Positions 38,142 through 50,550 of a DNA stretch of 64,000 bases are shown here, piece by piece. The notes below the pieces were generated by a model, which saw nothing but the letters and a program-made list of their open reading frames with translations, was not told the origin of the DNA and searched no databases. The translations under genes were made by a program, and so were the position numbers. The DNA is from Chlorokybus atmophyticus (taxonomy: Eukaryota; Streptophyta; Chlorokybophyceae; Chlorokybales; Chlorokybaceae), in contig RHPI01002533.1 of assembly GCA_009103225.1 (NCBI GenBank), positions 1,890,527 through 1,954,526 of the forward strand, read 5' to 3'. The first letter of the stretch is position 1, and the number at the start of each line of letters is the position of its first letter.

Positions 38142-39074
38142 ATGAGGTTTTCCATGGCAGCGATGGGTTACTCACCTCCCGCTTGCTTGCGCCTCGCCTC
38201 GCTCACCACCTTAACAGCCTCCCTCGCCGCTTCGTCCTCGCCACAACGTCCTCCGCCTCGGACCCCTTCGCCTCCGCCTCCGCCTCCGCCAACGCCAACG
38301 CCGCTCGCAACACAATGCAATGTCCATTCCGTCCATGTTGTACACCTTCAGCCCGAGGCCTCTGCCGCGCCGCGGCCTCCTAAGCCGTGTTCCGGCTGAG
38401 TAAGTAAGAACGCGTTAACCAGCAATCGCTTCGTAATACGCCGCTACCTCCCAGCTCCAGGCGCGGTAACGGCACATGTCGGCTGGAGCATTGCATTGCA
38501 GCAGGGGCGCTGTTGGTGGGCGCATTGTGTACTGTCCTGAGACGGGTCTAACGGCCGCGGGGTAAATCTAGATAGATCACGCTCGAGAGCTCAATACGCC
38601 TTTCAGGCAAGCTCAAAACCTTCACATTATACAATAATGTGTTATACTATGAATCATGTTATATTATGATATGGTTGATCTCGTTGCTCATATGTGAATC
38701 AAATTAGATATAGGAGGGGAGCAGTTATCCCTCATTCATATAAATTGACCAGTATGAATCGGCCTTCAAATAGCTTGAGCTGTGAAACCAAGCCAGTCGA
38801 CCGCCAGCATCATCGCCTTCGACCGACAGTATCCCGGTTCGATTGACTAAATCAAACGGGAACGGTGCTGATGGACTCGACCACGCAATGTTGCAATCCA
38901 CCTGGGCGGCGCGACCCGCGCGCCGTTGCAGGCTGCAGCAACTTGCAGCCCCCTGCTCGCGACTCCTGGGCCAAGAGTCTTGGCAAGCCTTTCTAATAAT
39001 GAGCCTCGCGTTCAGCCGTGGTCTGAGCCAGCCGCGCTTTGCTCCGGTCTGAGCGCGTCTGGGTAAAGGCTAAA
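38142..39074. other. Divergent spacer between the ARM gene and the CHI-fold gene
   Basis: It may carry a 5' exon of the ARM gene on the minus strand (about 38310-38180, ending in an AG/GTGAGT donor). Around 38600-38760 the DNA is AT-rich. Nothing else is recognisable. Confidence 0.4.
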
Positions 39075-40579
39075 ATGACTGCTTGCCGTAGTGGCATCCA
39101 CGGCAAAGACGGCGGTATGGCTACGGACGGGCGCAGGCACGGCGGCGGCGGCGTCGTAGGCGGCGCGACCTTCACCACCCAGGCCGGCGTCGGTCTCAGC
39201 TTGCTGCCTTCCAGCAATGCCACCGCAGGGGTCTCGTCAGCCTTCTCATCAGGGTCCCCGCTGAGGAGGTTCCATCCTCTGGCCTGGCTGCATGCAGGAG
39301 GAGGGGCCGCGGCCGCCCGGACCAGGTTCGTGCCGCCCCTGGCGTGCATTGCCGCCGCGGCAACAGCTGTCGTAAAAAGAGAAAGGGTGAGTCAGTAAGA
39401 AAGAGCTGTGTGCTGGCATTGGCATTGACATTGGCATTGACATGTTGGCATTGCTGCCGGCGACTTTGTATCTTGCGTGTGCTTGGCTGACTGATGTGGC
39501 ATACGAATCCACTCCTTCAAGTCCTTCTGTGTCACATTTTTTCACGTACAAAGTATATAATTCACCACTGCTGTGGCATAGCGCTGCACACATGCGCCAA
39601 CACGCATGCACGTGCGCACACGCGTGCGCTTCCAGGCTGCAGCTGGTCTATCTGTATGTGTTGTGGACAAAATCGTTGGAGAGACTGCAGCATCTTCTTG
39701 AAAGCTTGTATACAGTATTGCGTATGCACATACGTGCACACGCCTTGGATACCTGCGTGCGCGTGCGCATTCATGCACGTGTCTGCATGCATGCCAACAA
39801 CTCGCGTCCCAACTGTAAATGGACAACTTACAGCGGGCATACGGAATTTGTGCAGAGCTCGGCAGGGAAAGAATATGAAACGCACACGGGTCTCTCATTC
39901 CCGATGGAGTACTGCACGCTTGAGGCTCTGGACTCCAAGGACGTTGAATGCCAGCGTCTTTCTGGTCTCGGCGTGCGCGTGAAAAAGCAGGTCATCAAGA
40001 AGTCGATCCAGGAGTATGCGGTGGGCATCTACGTGGACCACGCCGCTGCCTTAACAGCCCTCGGGGAGACGTACTCCTCGCTCAGCCGCGCCGCCGTCAC
40101 ACGCAGCGCGTGGCTTGCCAAGGAAGTGCTCAAGTGCGACGACATTGAGAAGAGCGTGCGACTCGTCATGTGCGACAAGGACATCAAGGCGAGTGATATC
40201 AAGAACGCACTCATGAAGTCCCTGCGCATGCGCATGCACGGCGGGCCTGCCAGCGAGGGCCTCCTCGCTGAGTTCGGGCGCCAGTTCGATGGCGTGCAGC
40301 TCAAGCGCGGCACGCGCGTACACTTTGAATGGCGCAAAGGACACAGACTCACCACCATGGTCGAAGACAGAGAGGTGTGGATAGTAGAGCATGGCACGCA
40401 TGGATGGTTGGTTGCTTTGGATATTGAGATAACTTTGTGTCCAGATTATGACAATTCCCTCGCGGGACCTTTGCCATGCGCTGTTTGAGTTATATATGGG
40501 GGACGATCCCCTCGCACCGGAGGCTAAGCAGAAGTTTCAGGAGGCTCTCGCGGAGACGCTCACGCGCAAGGCGAGATGA
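39075..40579 (+). CDS. Chalcone isomerase-fold protein (plastid fatty-acid-binding type)
   Basis: Three exons (39075-39386, 39856-40374, 40445-40579) join in phase to 321 aa. The first exon encodes a Gly/Ala/Arg-rich leader with almost no acids, compatible with a plastid transit peptide. The second encodes the CHI-fold core: MEYCTLEALDSKDVECQRLSGLGVRVKK..IKKSIQEYAVGIYVDHAAAL, then SVRLVMCDKDIKASDIKNALMKSL and LKRGTRVHFEWRKG. The third gives LCHALFELYMGDDPLAPEAKQKFQEALAETL, the usual CHI/FAP ending (..LF.IYLGDDPVSP.AK). Plant FAP proteins bind fatty acids in the plastid stroma; true chalcone isomerases make flavanones. Without an alignment the catalytic CHI residues cannot be confirmed, so the fatty-acid-binding type is preferred. 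The second-exon acceptor at 39855 was chosen because it restores the frame; an upstream acceptor (39831) would not. Confidence 0.8.
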
Positions 40580-41991
40580 TGAGTTGACACGTGTACACGC
40601 ACATGGTGGGAAGTTCCTGCAAACGCAAGTTGCTCCACCCATTATGTGGTTGTAATATCAGATGCAGCTTTGTGTCACACGTAAGGCCACTTGCAGTTAC
40701 AGCCTTGTTGGCATCAGGGGTTTGTTGGTATGGCCACTGCCCATTTTGCGGTTAGCTCGTTGTTGTATAGGACTGTCACCTTTGCGTGGCCTTTGTCCGG
40801 TTTGTATAGCTATTGTACTGTCACCTTGCAAGCCACGTCCGCTGCTCGCAAAGCTGTTTGCCTATCTAGAAACACGCTACCGCTGGTGACGCAGGTACTG
40901 CACTGAGTCGGTGCTGCTATGGGGCTATGCATATGGGGTAGATAAGTTTAGCTCATAGATCATAAAGCCTGGCTGTGGTGACTGCAATATGATGACGGCT
41001 GTGGTTGACTGCTGCTGTGTATGGGCATGTGCATGTCGACTAACTGAGTGCGCATGCAAACACGTTTTGAGCATGTACGATACAGCACCCAGTACACAAT
41101 GCTGTGGTGTGCAATGATGTGGCGGTGCAGTCACAACGGCTACAAGCACATATGGGCACATCTGAAACAGCCTGAGCTGTGCTTGCTTGGATGCAGGCAC
41201 ACGGACCATTTGGGACTGAGACAATCCCTCCACATTGCATCAATTCCTAATCGCGTCTTCTGCTCTGTTGCTGCTGATGCCACTCACTTTACCGTGAAGT
41301 GCGCTTTGTGAAAGCCATGCAGGTGCTGGTGCATGCCATGGGCATGCATCGGCATTCATAATCCAAATAATAATCTAAACTTCTGTGCTGATGGTATCAA
41401 GGTGTGCATGCTGTTTTTGCCGTGAACTCTTGTGCTTATGGTAGTATAGTCATCGTATCGTCCCTAGTGATGGGATGGCGAATTGGGCAAGTCTTACATG
41501 CAGTGTTACACGCAGAGTGCACGGGCTGAAGACCCGACAGGTACAAGATACGATGCTACTGAATTGCCAACCAACCCTTGCAAGTATCGCCAACGCTGTT
41601 TGCCAAGATGCGTTGTATGTGCTGGTATGCATATCACTCATCATCATCAATGACAGCTTGCCTCCCTGAAGGGCCGCACGCAACATAAAACCACAATGTC
41701 GATTGTAAACACACGCAACAGCTGCGCAATGCCCTTGAGTGCATACATCCAACGCAAATACATCTATCGATTGACAACCACTTGGGGAGTTGTCATCAGT
41801 TGTGCACCTGTCTTCCCGGGGAGAGGGATATCCTCCTCCTCCTCCTCTCTTCTCTCTTCTTTTTCCTGCTGCTCCTCAGACGCAGCATCATGATCGCCAC
41901 CACAACCGCGTCATCGGTGCCGGGATTGCTACTACTGCTCTTGCTTGCTTAGTCTGTCACCCTGCATGACAGCGTAATCACCCATCGGTGG
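40580..41991. other. Intergenic region
   Basis: No gene is supportable. A (TCC)n/(TCT)n-rich patch lies at about 41830-41865. Confidence 0.45.
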
Positions 41992-42512
41992 CTACGTGGA
42001 CCCAACAGTTGTGTCAATGCCATCAAGCCCACTGCTCAGCTCTTTCCTGCTCTTCACATCCCTGATCTGCACACGCATGTAAGAACAACGTCAACTCGAT
42101 AGACATAGATCAATATTCCTACTCTTTCTCCCAACAAGCAATACCATCAATAACAATAGCAATAAACATGCCTGACTCTGTTGGGTGCGGGCTCAAGCCT
42201 TCCTTGAGCTAGCACGGCTTCGAGGGCCTTCACGACGTCCTCCTCCGGGGTGCCTCTGACGTGCTTCCACACAGCCAGCGACATCCTCCAATGCATGCTT
42301 TGGTGTCGCAACAGCAAGTCACACACACACACACACACACATACAACTCATACGTCATCTATGAGGGGCCTTCAACCCGTTTGCGGTGCTACTTCTGCTG
42401 ATCTCCTTCACCCTCACTGGGAAGAGCGCTTCCAGCATCCCCGCCAGTGCTCACATCCCGCGCATCATCTCCACGCACGCTTGTGATGAGCTTTATTGCT
42501 CGCGGGTATGAT
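41992..42512 (-). CDS. Hypothetical protein, 3' exons
   Basis: Three exons (42512-42393, 42285-42177, 42066-41992) have clean splice sites and closing phases and end at a stop. They encode SYPRAIKLITSVRGDDARDV.., ..GEGDQQKMSLAVWKHVRGTPEEDVVKALEAVLAQGRLEPAPNR and IRDVKSRKELSSGLDGIDTTVGST. The middle part looks like a soluble helical segment. I do not recognise the family. A further 5' exon is required because the first one starts in phase 2. An open segment near 42905-42965 (RVRFTMNLGLPGHGR) is tempting but its phase does not fit directly. Confidence 0.45.
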
Positions 42513-44866
42513 CTGCAATGCAAGCCCACACATGTTGACGCAAGTGTGCAGCAGCTGTGCATGCGTGTCACATGTACATTGTATATACACATCATACACG
42601 AATGAACAGAGTCTGCTGTGAACATGGCACGTACACAGCAGCACCATGCGGCGACAGCCACTTGCGCATGGCTCACAATAACAGGGCGTTAAGTAAACAT
42701 GTGCTTGTCTACGCGTGCGTGGGTGCGAGCATGTGTGCATGATTAGCTGCACATAAGACATATTTTTCATGTACGCTCGCATGCTTAAACAGCCTCTGGT
42801 CTGCGACAACCAGCCCACATGCAGGCATGGATGGGCTTTATTGCACTTGACATATACTATTGTTCAAAGTCAGATGCATCTACATACACAGCAATGTGCA
42901 TACTCACCCGCCCATGGCCCGGCAGTCCCAAGTTCATTGTAAAGCGCACTCGTGTATTCGCAATGCACGCGCCAACATACCACGAGGTAGATGTCTGTGT
43001 GAGACACATGCACACACTATCTACAGGCATTGAGGCTGGTGCAAGTGCATTGCTAAGTGCACTCTCAGTCATAGTGTCAGACTTACACGTGTGTCTGTAC
43101 AAGCAGACAAAGACAACATGATAAATTAGGGCTTGCACACATCAGATTATGCTGCATCTTGCCACCAGTTGCAGCCACCCTACTCACAGCTTCATAAATG
43201 TCTAACAACCTAAGTAACAAGTCAATGGCCTGACAACATATCAGCCTAGCTAACATAAGAGAGCAGTTGGGTGGGGTGGCAGCCTAGCCGCCGGCTGAGC
43301 TAGCGTTGGAGGGAGAGAAGGGAATGTTTGGGAGCAAAGGGGAGGTGTGACCGGGTAGGGTGAGGGTAGGCAGGTGCTGTGTGGCAGTGAGAGCATGCGT
43401 GCATAGAGTGATGTGCTGTTGGGTGTGCGCACGTTTACAGGCATGGTAGACTTGGGGCAGGGGGAAGGCAGGAGCTGTGTGTGTGTGCGTGCGTGCGTGC
43501 GTGCACAAGCATGCACATGTGCATGTGCGTGTATGCATGCGCATGGGTGGCAGCTATGCTTGCCAACAAAAACAGCGCGGGGGAGGGTGGGGTGGGGGGT
43601 GGGGGGCTGACTGGCATGTGTGCAGGTAAGGGCTGGAGAAAAGCAGGCAGGCAGGTGTGCGTGTGTTCGTGAGTGCGTGCTGTGTGTGCGTGCATGTGGT
43701 TATATGTGTGTGTGTTCGTACACAACTGAAGTTGGGTTGCCACCGCCGCAGCGCCACCGCTGCCGCCAATCCACCAGCGTTGCCTGCTGCCTAAGGGGCC
43801 AGCAGCGCACTGGCGGAGCTAGGTGCGGGAGGAAAGTTGAGGGTGGGAGATGGGAGATGGGTAAAGAGCAACAAATCAGGCAACAGTATTGCAGGTACAC
43901 ACTGCACGCACACAGCTACGCGTGTGGCTGTGTGCGTGCAGTGTGTACGTACGTTTGAGCGTGTTTGTGTTGGTTTTGTTGGGTAGAAACGCACGGTATT
44001 CGTGTCCACAATGCGTGTGTGTGGGTTGGTGTGATAGTGCGTGCCACATGTGTGCGTGCGTGCTGTGTCCCTGCATGTGTTCGTGCGTGTATGTGCGACG
44101 CGTACTGTGCGTGCATGCTGGTGCGTCATGTGTCTCTTACAAAGTGAGCCGAAGATAACTTGCCGCTGCTCCACGGGCTGCTTGTAGGCGGGCTGTTAAT
44201 GCCGTCGCTAGCAGCCCACCGGCCGAGCTGGTGGCTTGAGGAGAGGAGCGGAGCTTTGGAGACGGATGATTGTTAAGGATGTTCAAAAGCCTGGGGGGCC
44301 GCCGCCGTCAACGCCCCCGCCGCCGCCGCCGCCGCTTCCGCCACTGCCCTGCGCACCTCAACTCTCAGCTAGTTTTCTGGACGAAAACTTGAATCAAATT
44401 CTTCCAGCTGCAGCCGTTTTCTCCTGGAAAGCGCTGCCAAACAGTGAGAAGAAAGGTGCAATCCCGGTCAAATCGCTTTGTAGTCCGATAATAGTAATAG
44501 TTCTACCGGCCGTCTCCTCCGAATAAAGTAAGTTTACGTCCGGCGGTTCTTCCAAAAGTGTCCACCGGAAGAAAACAGTCGATGCTACTAGCAGAAAGTG
44601 TGTATGCCGGCAATCTAGGAGGTTGTGACCGTTGTGTTTCCCGAGCGGCGTCGGCTTTCATGGGTAATACATAGAAATCCACGAAATACTGTGCACTGTA
44701 TTCTGTCGTATCTTCGACTGCGAAATGGAAGAAGCATGGGTTTCTTCCAATGTAACACGACTCCATGCCCTTCAAGTTCAAGTTTTCGCGACGGGTTGAA
44801 GATTGGTGGTACACATCTCATTTCACCTTGGATGCTGTCTCCTAAAAATATTAGTCAATGTAGTAG
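42513..44866. other. Low-complexity spacer rich in TG/CA and GT repeats
   Basis: Dominated from 43470 to 44130 by TGTGCGTGCGTG-type sequence, with a (CCG)n-like stretch at 44300-44345. No frame here has credible coding content. His/Thr/Cys-rich ORFs are repeat artefacts. Confidence 0.5.
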
Positions 44867-46486
44867 TTGGCAGCCGAAACACAAAACATGCTGGGGCAAG
44901 CATTTCACCACGTGCTCGACGCTTGTGTGCGCCGCACACTGGCGCACGAAGACCTCCCCGCGACCAGGGTGTGGGCATTCATGACGCCTTACAGGCAACG
45001 TGTCACGTGTGCATTGCAGCGTGTGCAAAGTATAGCAGTGCTCGAACGTGGAGCGGTAGCGGTGCCTGGCTGGGCGTCGACGTCGGCGGCCGCTTTGGAG
45101 GAGAACGCGCTGCTAGCTGCACACGTGTTGCTTGACAAGGCTTGCATGCTTGGCTGCACTTTGCAAGTATGGACACGCAAGTATATGTGAACACTCGTTT
45201 GGGCTAGCATATGCTCACTCGCAGGCTCTCTTTATCATATACCTGGCCCACTTCGCTAGGCCCGTTTTGCTCATAATCATCCGTGGCCTTGTGTTTGGAA
45301 AACCGTCTACAATTCTTCAGCTCCATGCAGACAGCGATCTCTCCTCTAATTGATCGCCGACGATGCATTAAACACGGGCGTCCGTTTTTAGCACTTCCAC
45401 ATCGAAGTTCCGTCTTGTTTGATATGCCACAACTTGGATGTGGAAACCACTTTGCATCTGTTTATTCAATGCGGTTTGGGTTCCACTCTCTGATCTTGAT
45501 GTGTGTCAAGGTTCGCAGGTACGTTCGACGCCTCGTCCACTTCTCTAGTGTTCGGGGTGGGTGTTCCTGTCCATCCATCCTCTCTTTCTAGCATGTGGAA
45601 GGCTGCCTGCCCCATCGCGCTGTGGTGCCTTTGGTGCTACCGCTGTTCACACCGTTATGGTAATTCCCCTCCTTCACAGCAAGTGCTACACACGCGTTTT
45701 CTGCAAGCTATGTCTCTGCATGCATGGGAAGAGTGGGGGCTTGTTTCTTCATCCCCCTTCCGAGACAACAAGCGCCAGATCGCTCTTCATCGCATGTAGT
45801 CTTCTTGAAGCCTGTTCCCCGTCTTCAGCTCTGTTTCTTACTCTTTTCCCCTTCCAATAGCTACATGGCTTAGCTGGGACTTGCCTACGATTGTGTGTCT
45901 AGGAAACCTAGGTTCTGTGCTTGAACTCATGCTCTTGATAATATAAAAACTGAACATGTTTGAAATAAAACAAAAACTCGTATTGTGCAATAATAAACCG
46001 TTAATGAGCAGTAGTATTGAGCACAATTATGGACTACGACCCATAGCTAGCGCATGCATGTCATGTGTTTTATGAGGCGCAATACATGGTGCGCTTCGTT
46101 GCTCAGTATCGGCAGCGCGTAGCCGTGCCGCTGCAGCTAGCGCAAGCGACGGCAGTGTTGGCATTGGCCACTGCGGCCATCCGCATCATCGGGAGACATC
46201 AGGACGACTCAGCGCCCGCAATGGCCTTACTCAATGTCGCTGCCCTGATTTATGATGATGTTGTGTAGGTTTTCAGTGAGTTGTACGGATGTTAAATGTG
46301 CGGGGTTTTGACAGCTCATGAACTCACTGTCCCCATGTAATTCAATCGTTGTTGTTTTATGGCAGGCATGGCTTGCAGCTGTACACCGCCAGTATAAAGC
46401 TGTCACCGTATCCTCCAGGCGGCGGTGGTAGTGGCGGCGGCGGCGGGTGTATATGTGTGGTTGTCAGCTATGCGCATCCGTGCTAG
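44867..46486 (+). CDS. Hypothetical protein interrupted by an intron carrying a LINE remnant
   Basis: Three exons (about 44867-45166, 46077-46264, 46366-46486) join in phase. The first encodes AETQNMLGQAFHHVLDACVRRTLAHEDLPATRVWAFMTPYRQRVTCALQRVQSIAVLERG.., the second AQYMVRFVAQYRQRVAVPLQLAQATAVLALATAAIRIIG.., the third a Gly-rich tail ending ..CVVVSYAHPC. The first two exons share the pattern YRQRV..LQ..Q..AVL, suggesting an internal duplication. The 910-bp intron contains a degenerate LINE fragment. There is no ATG at the head of the first exon (it follows a TTGGCAG that could be an acceptor), so 5' exons are missing. Family unrecognised. Confidence 0.4.
45350..45830 (+). mobile_element. LINE-type retrotransposon 3' remnant (zf-RVT-like)
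   Basis: In one frame, CLICHNLDVETTLHLFIQC around 45410-45470 matches the Cys/His cluster found after the reverse transcriptase of many LINEs (C-x2-C...ET..HLF..C). Stops follow within a few residues, and the frame continues shifted for about 300 bp (FAGTFDASSTSLVFGVGVP). Composition differs from flanking DNA. It is a dead fragment without a reverse transcriptase core. Confidence 0.5.
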
Positions 46487-47130
<644 letters not shown>

Positions 47131-47644
47131 GTGAGACTGCAATCAATTCCTGTTTCAGCAAGTGGTGTGCATGTTACACTTTTATTGCCACTTGGGCAAA
47201 AAAGTGCTGCACACGTCAGGTCACCGTTACAAGGCGTTCACTTCAACAACAAATTGCGCCACATAAAGCACCTAACTTCTGCAAGTTGTTCTGCAACATG
47301 TGCCCATTAAAGCATGCGTTACTGTGATTCCCTACCAACCTTGCTCTTCCTACGCAGAGCGTTCATTTATCTAGCAAAGCAATCACTTATATCACTGTTA
47401 CTACCCTTGTGCCCTGATGGATGCACTGGAGAAGTTGCTGAATTGAGGGCAGTAGCCGAGTCATGTAAGCGGCCACGGCACGGCGCGACGCTTGGCTACC
47501 GTTAAGACTGAGGTAGCATCAGCTATACCTGTAGTAGTGCGTGGCACCATCATTAAAGACGAGTTTACCGCCGCAAAAGCCACACGGCTACCAAAAGTAG
47601 AGCTGCGCGTGAGAGACTGCTTCGACAATGGATGCGTAGGCGGA

Positions 47645-48240
47645 GGCTGTTGCTGAAGCCGCAGTGGTTGCTACTTTGGCCACAGTGGCTCGAGGAGTTG
47701 CGGCACCCATTCCGGGAACAACCTCACAACTTGATACCTTCAACGAGCCCGCAGCCAACTGCAAATCTATCTCAGTAGGATCAGCCATTGTGGGACTGCC
47801 AGCATTCACCGTCCCAGCAGCTCGCTCTAAATCTTTGCTACAGGACCTACACACGGCACTATGGCGTACATTCCCCGCGCAAACCAGCCACAAGGTTGAG
47901 GAGCTAAGGCGCTTCAGAAGCAAAATTGATGAAGATCCTTTGCATGTATACACCCGCCTCGCGCCGCTTTTGAGAGACACCGGTGGTTGCGTTATCAGCG
48001 ACAAAACGGCAGATGTTGTACACATCAACCAGCTAGAATATCCGTCGAGAGACACTGTTAGTCTAGCCGTCAGGCTTCGACGGCGTTCAATGATATCCGA
48101 TGTAGTGGCTACTCCTTGGTACAAGCCTTTGAGGTTGCATGCGCGCTACACGAGCGGCGTGTGTGGGAGAAGGCTGTACATGATACATGAACACATCCAG
48201 CTCGCATTCGGCGGTCCCACCTCTACAAATTAGGCAGCGT
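47645..48240 (+). mobile_element. Retrotransposon gag-like remnant
   Basis: An open frame encodes LLQDLHTALWRTFPAQTSHKVEELRRFRSKIDEDPLHVYTRLAPLLRDTG, followed by SRDTVSLAVRLRRRSMISDV. The spacing of an Arg-rich helix, DEDPLHVYTRLxxLL and a second basic helix resembles LTR-retrotransposon Gag. The frame ends at a stop before any zinc knuckle. No protease or polymerase follows on this strand, so it is a fragment. Confidence 0.45.
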
Positions 48241-48275
48241 GACCGCTCTCGCAACGCCCAGCCCTTTAAATTGGT

Positions 48276-49310
48276 GCGCTGTCGGGACGAGGACAGTCGA
48301 GGGTCACGCTCTCTCGAAAAGCTGCGGGAAAAGGATATGCCCATTAGACATGCTGATGCAGCACGCTATATTATGTTATCAAAAGCAAGAGATACCTGAG
48401 CTCTCATGGTGCCAAGCCCCACCAGAGCTTGTCCACTGCTGAGTAACACTGACATATGGAGATGCTCCCCCACCATAGTATACATGCTGTGCTGTAGGGC
48501 ACATAATCAATAAGCCATTACTCTAGGTAGCGCTGTTTACACAGTTCTTTGCATGAGTGGAAAATTTACTACACTGTTTGGTGAGGTGAATCAGCAAGCA
48601 ACACGTGGACGCTATGCCAACAAGCACACTAAAACCAAGCATACTAAGCTCGCAGCAATAACAACCATAGTGCACAAGAGCATGCACAGGCGCTCACGCG
48701 GTGAGAAGATTCTTAGTAACTGGGACGGCGTATTCGTAGTCAAGCCGCTTCACAAGCTCTTTGCTTTCTCATTTACAGTGTCACCAGCTGGTCCGGTAAA
48801 CACCGTGACTACTACTATTACAAGTCAAATCACGATTGTTCAAAAAATAAGCATATTGGTCATATCGAGGCTACTTCTACAAACTTCCCGACTCAATATA
48901 AACATAACTTATAACTAGACTCACAACTGAACAGCTACTCGCGGTGCCTACGTAGGCTAAAGATATAAGGTAGTCTAAAGTTATAGCTATTGGTCAGTTG
49001 CGCGCGCGGGTCTTCATGCTGGTAGGTCGGGCAAGGGACTGCATGTAAGCATGCTCAATGAAGGTTGGCATGCGAGGACAATGGGCACGACAGCTGTCGG
49101 GACGAGGAGAGTCGAGGGTCACGTTGCCTGTGATAGCTGCGAGAAAGGATATGCCCACTAGACGTGCCACTGCAGCACGATGTACCACGTTAGCAAAAGC
49201 AAAAGACAACCCAGCTCTCATGGTGCCAAGCCCCACCGGAGCTTGTCCACTGCCGAGTGGAGATGATCCCCATCATAACAAACCTGCTATGCTGTAGGAC
49301 ACACAGTAAA
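48276..49310 (+). repeat. Direct repeat pair, about 220-240 bp, 815 bp apart
   Basis: 48276-48515 and 49092-49310 share CTGTCGGGACGAGGA.AGTCG, AAGGATATGCCCA, CTCTCATGGTGCCAAGCCCC and GAGCTTGTCCACTGC in order, then a weaker tail up to CACA..AATCAA/CACA..AAACAA. They may be related LTR fragments or a degraded PHD-like coding block (the second reads CDSCEKGYAH before a stop). The right copy abuts the gypsy integrase remnant. Confidence 0.65.
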
Positions 49311-49329
49311 CAAGTCACCCCCCCTGAGT

Positions 49330-49939
49330 TTCCGAGAGAGGTTCCAGCTTGAGAGATCAGCCTCTGGCGTAAGCGAGGAGGGCCATTAACGTGACAGTCG
49401 TCGCACCAAAATTCCTCCATGGGACTTCTTCCAGCGGGGGTTGCAAACAGTAGCAATGCAGTCCCTTGTTGCAGCCATCGCATAACATTATCTTTGAGTC
49501 ATCGGCGGCGCTGCCACAGTGCTCGCAACGCGTGTTGCGCGAGGGGCAAGGGTGCTTGATGCGCCCGAAACCACATGTAGGGAAGGTGGCATGGTGCGCC
49601 ATTCACCATGTTGTCCTTCAGCCTCTTGCCATTCTGACCGAGGAGGTCCAGCACACCTGTGGGGTACACCTTTAGTACCTTGTAGTTAGTGTGGCCGATG
49701 GAGGTGTTCAGCGTGTCTTTAGTAGCTTCCATGTGGTAGACAAACTCTCCTGCTTGGAACCGTCGCTGGCGCTCCTTGTAGAAGCCACTGCACACGCGCT
49801 CGTAGCGAAGCATGTCGCGGTGCATGATGCGCAAGTCACTGAAGGCCGTGGGGACGGTGCGCTCGAACAGGGCTGCGCGTGTTGTGATGTCGTGGTGTAT
49901 GCAGTCGAGGTCGTCGAGTATGTTCACCACACTATCCAC
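49330..49939 (-). pseudogene. Ty3/gypsy integrase C-terminus fused to a PHD finger (copy 1)
   Basis: The frame from 49939 gives SDLRIMHRDMLRYERVCSGFYKERQRRFQAGEFVYHMEATKDTLNTS, then YKVLKVYPTGVLDLLGQNGKRLKDNMVNGAPCHLP. This is the shape of the gypsy integrase C-terminal (GPY/F-like) domain ending in ..APCHLP. After a frame break the sequence continues CEHCGSAADDSKIMLCDGC, NKGLHCYCLQPPLEEVP and, after one more shift, EEFWCDDC. That is a full C4-H-C3 PHD signature in the place where chromoviruses carry a chromodomain. Several frame breaks make it a pseudogene. The catalytic integrase core and reverse transcriptase are not upstream. Confidence 0.65.
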
Positions 49940-50550
49940 CTCCTGCTGTGCTCAAAAAGGAAGCAACGGCGGCCGTCCGAATAGTAAGTAGTAAGGGCTA
50001 TACTTGCGCAGAGCTGCCTGCTTTGATGGTCGGTGTGGAGAATAACATGTTATGCAGTGTCATTTACATGTATAGCATACGACACTTATGTGCTATTGTT
50101 CAGTCAGCTTAGCTAGCCCTTTGTACCTTATTGTACCTTATTAAATTGGTACTTAATAAGCTACTCAAACACTGCAGTTGTATGTATAGTCTGTAGGCAA
50201 GTAGGACTGATACAATCTGATATGGTCCTTGGTAAGACCCAAACTGAGGGCCCAGAGCCGACATGCCGCGGACTATTGGGTTGGTTCATTTCTCTGGTCA
50301 CTTCGTTGGCGGTGTAGCTCTGCTCTTACCATTGTGCTATGTATGCTTGTCTTGCATGGTTGCATGCAGCAGCTCTAGTCGACAGGTGTTAGGCCCACAT
50401 CTCCGTGTGTAGAGCTAGCTACTATGAGAGAGTGTTCTCCTCTGTGTGTGAGGTTGTAGGAGCTTTCAGCTGAGAGTCTGAGAGGTACAGCAAACGAGCA
50501 GGAGGACTGTGGGGTTCAGCTGTGAAGTTCAGCCAGCAGCAGACAGCAGG
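49940..50550. other. Spacer, possible copia LTR/leader
   Basis: Between the gypsy remnant and the copia gag start. It could contain the 5' LTR, but I could not pair it with a 3' LTR. No gene seen. Confidence 0.35.

Noticed and set aside
39442-40488. 348-codon continuous frame read as a single-exon gene
   Set aside because: The first 140 codons are non-conserved Cys/His/Arg filler. The CHI-fold part is better explained by an acceptor at 39855 joined to a transit-peptide exon and a third exon beyond 40444.
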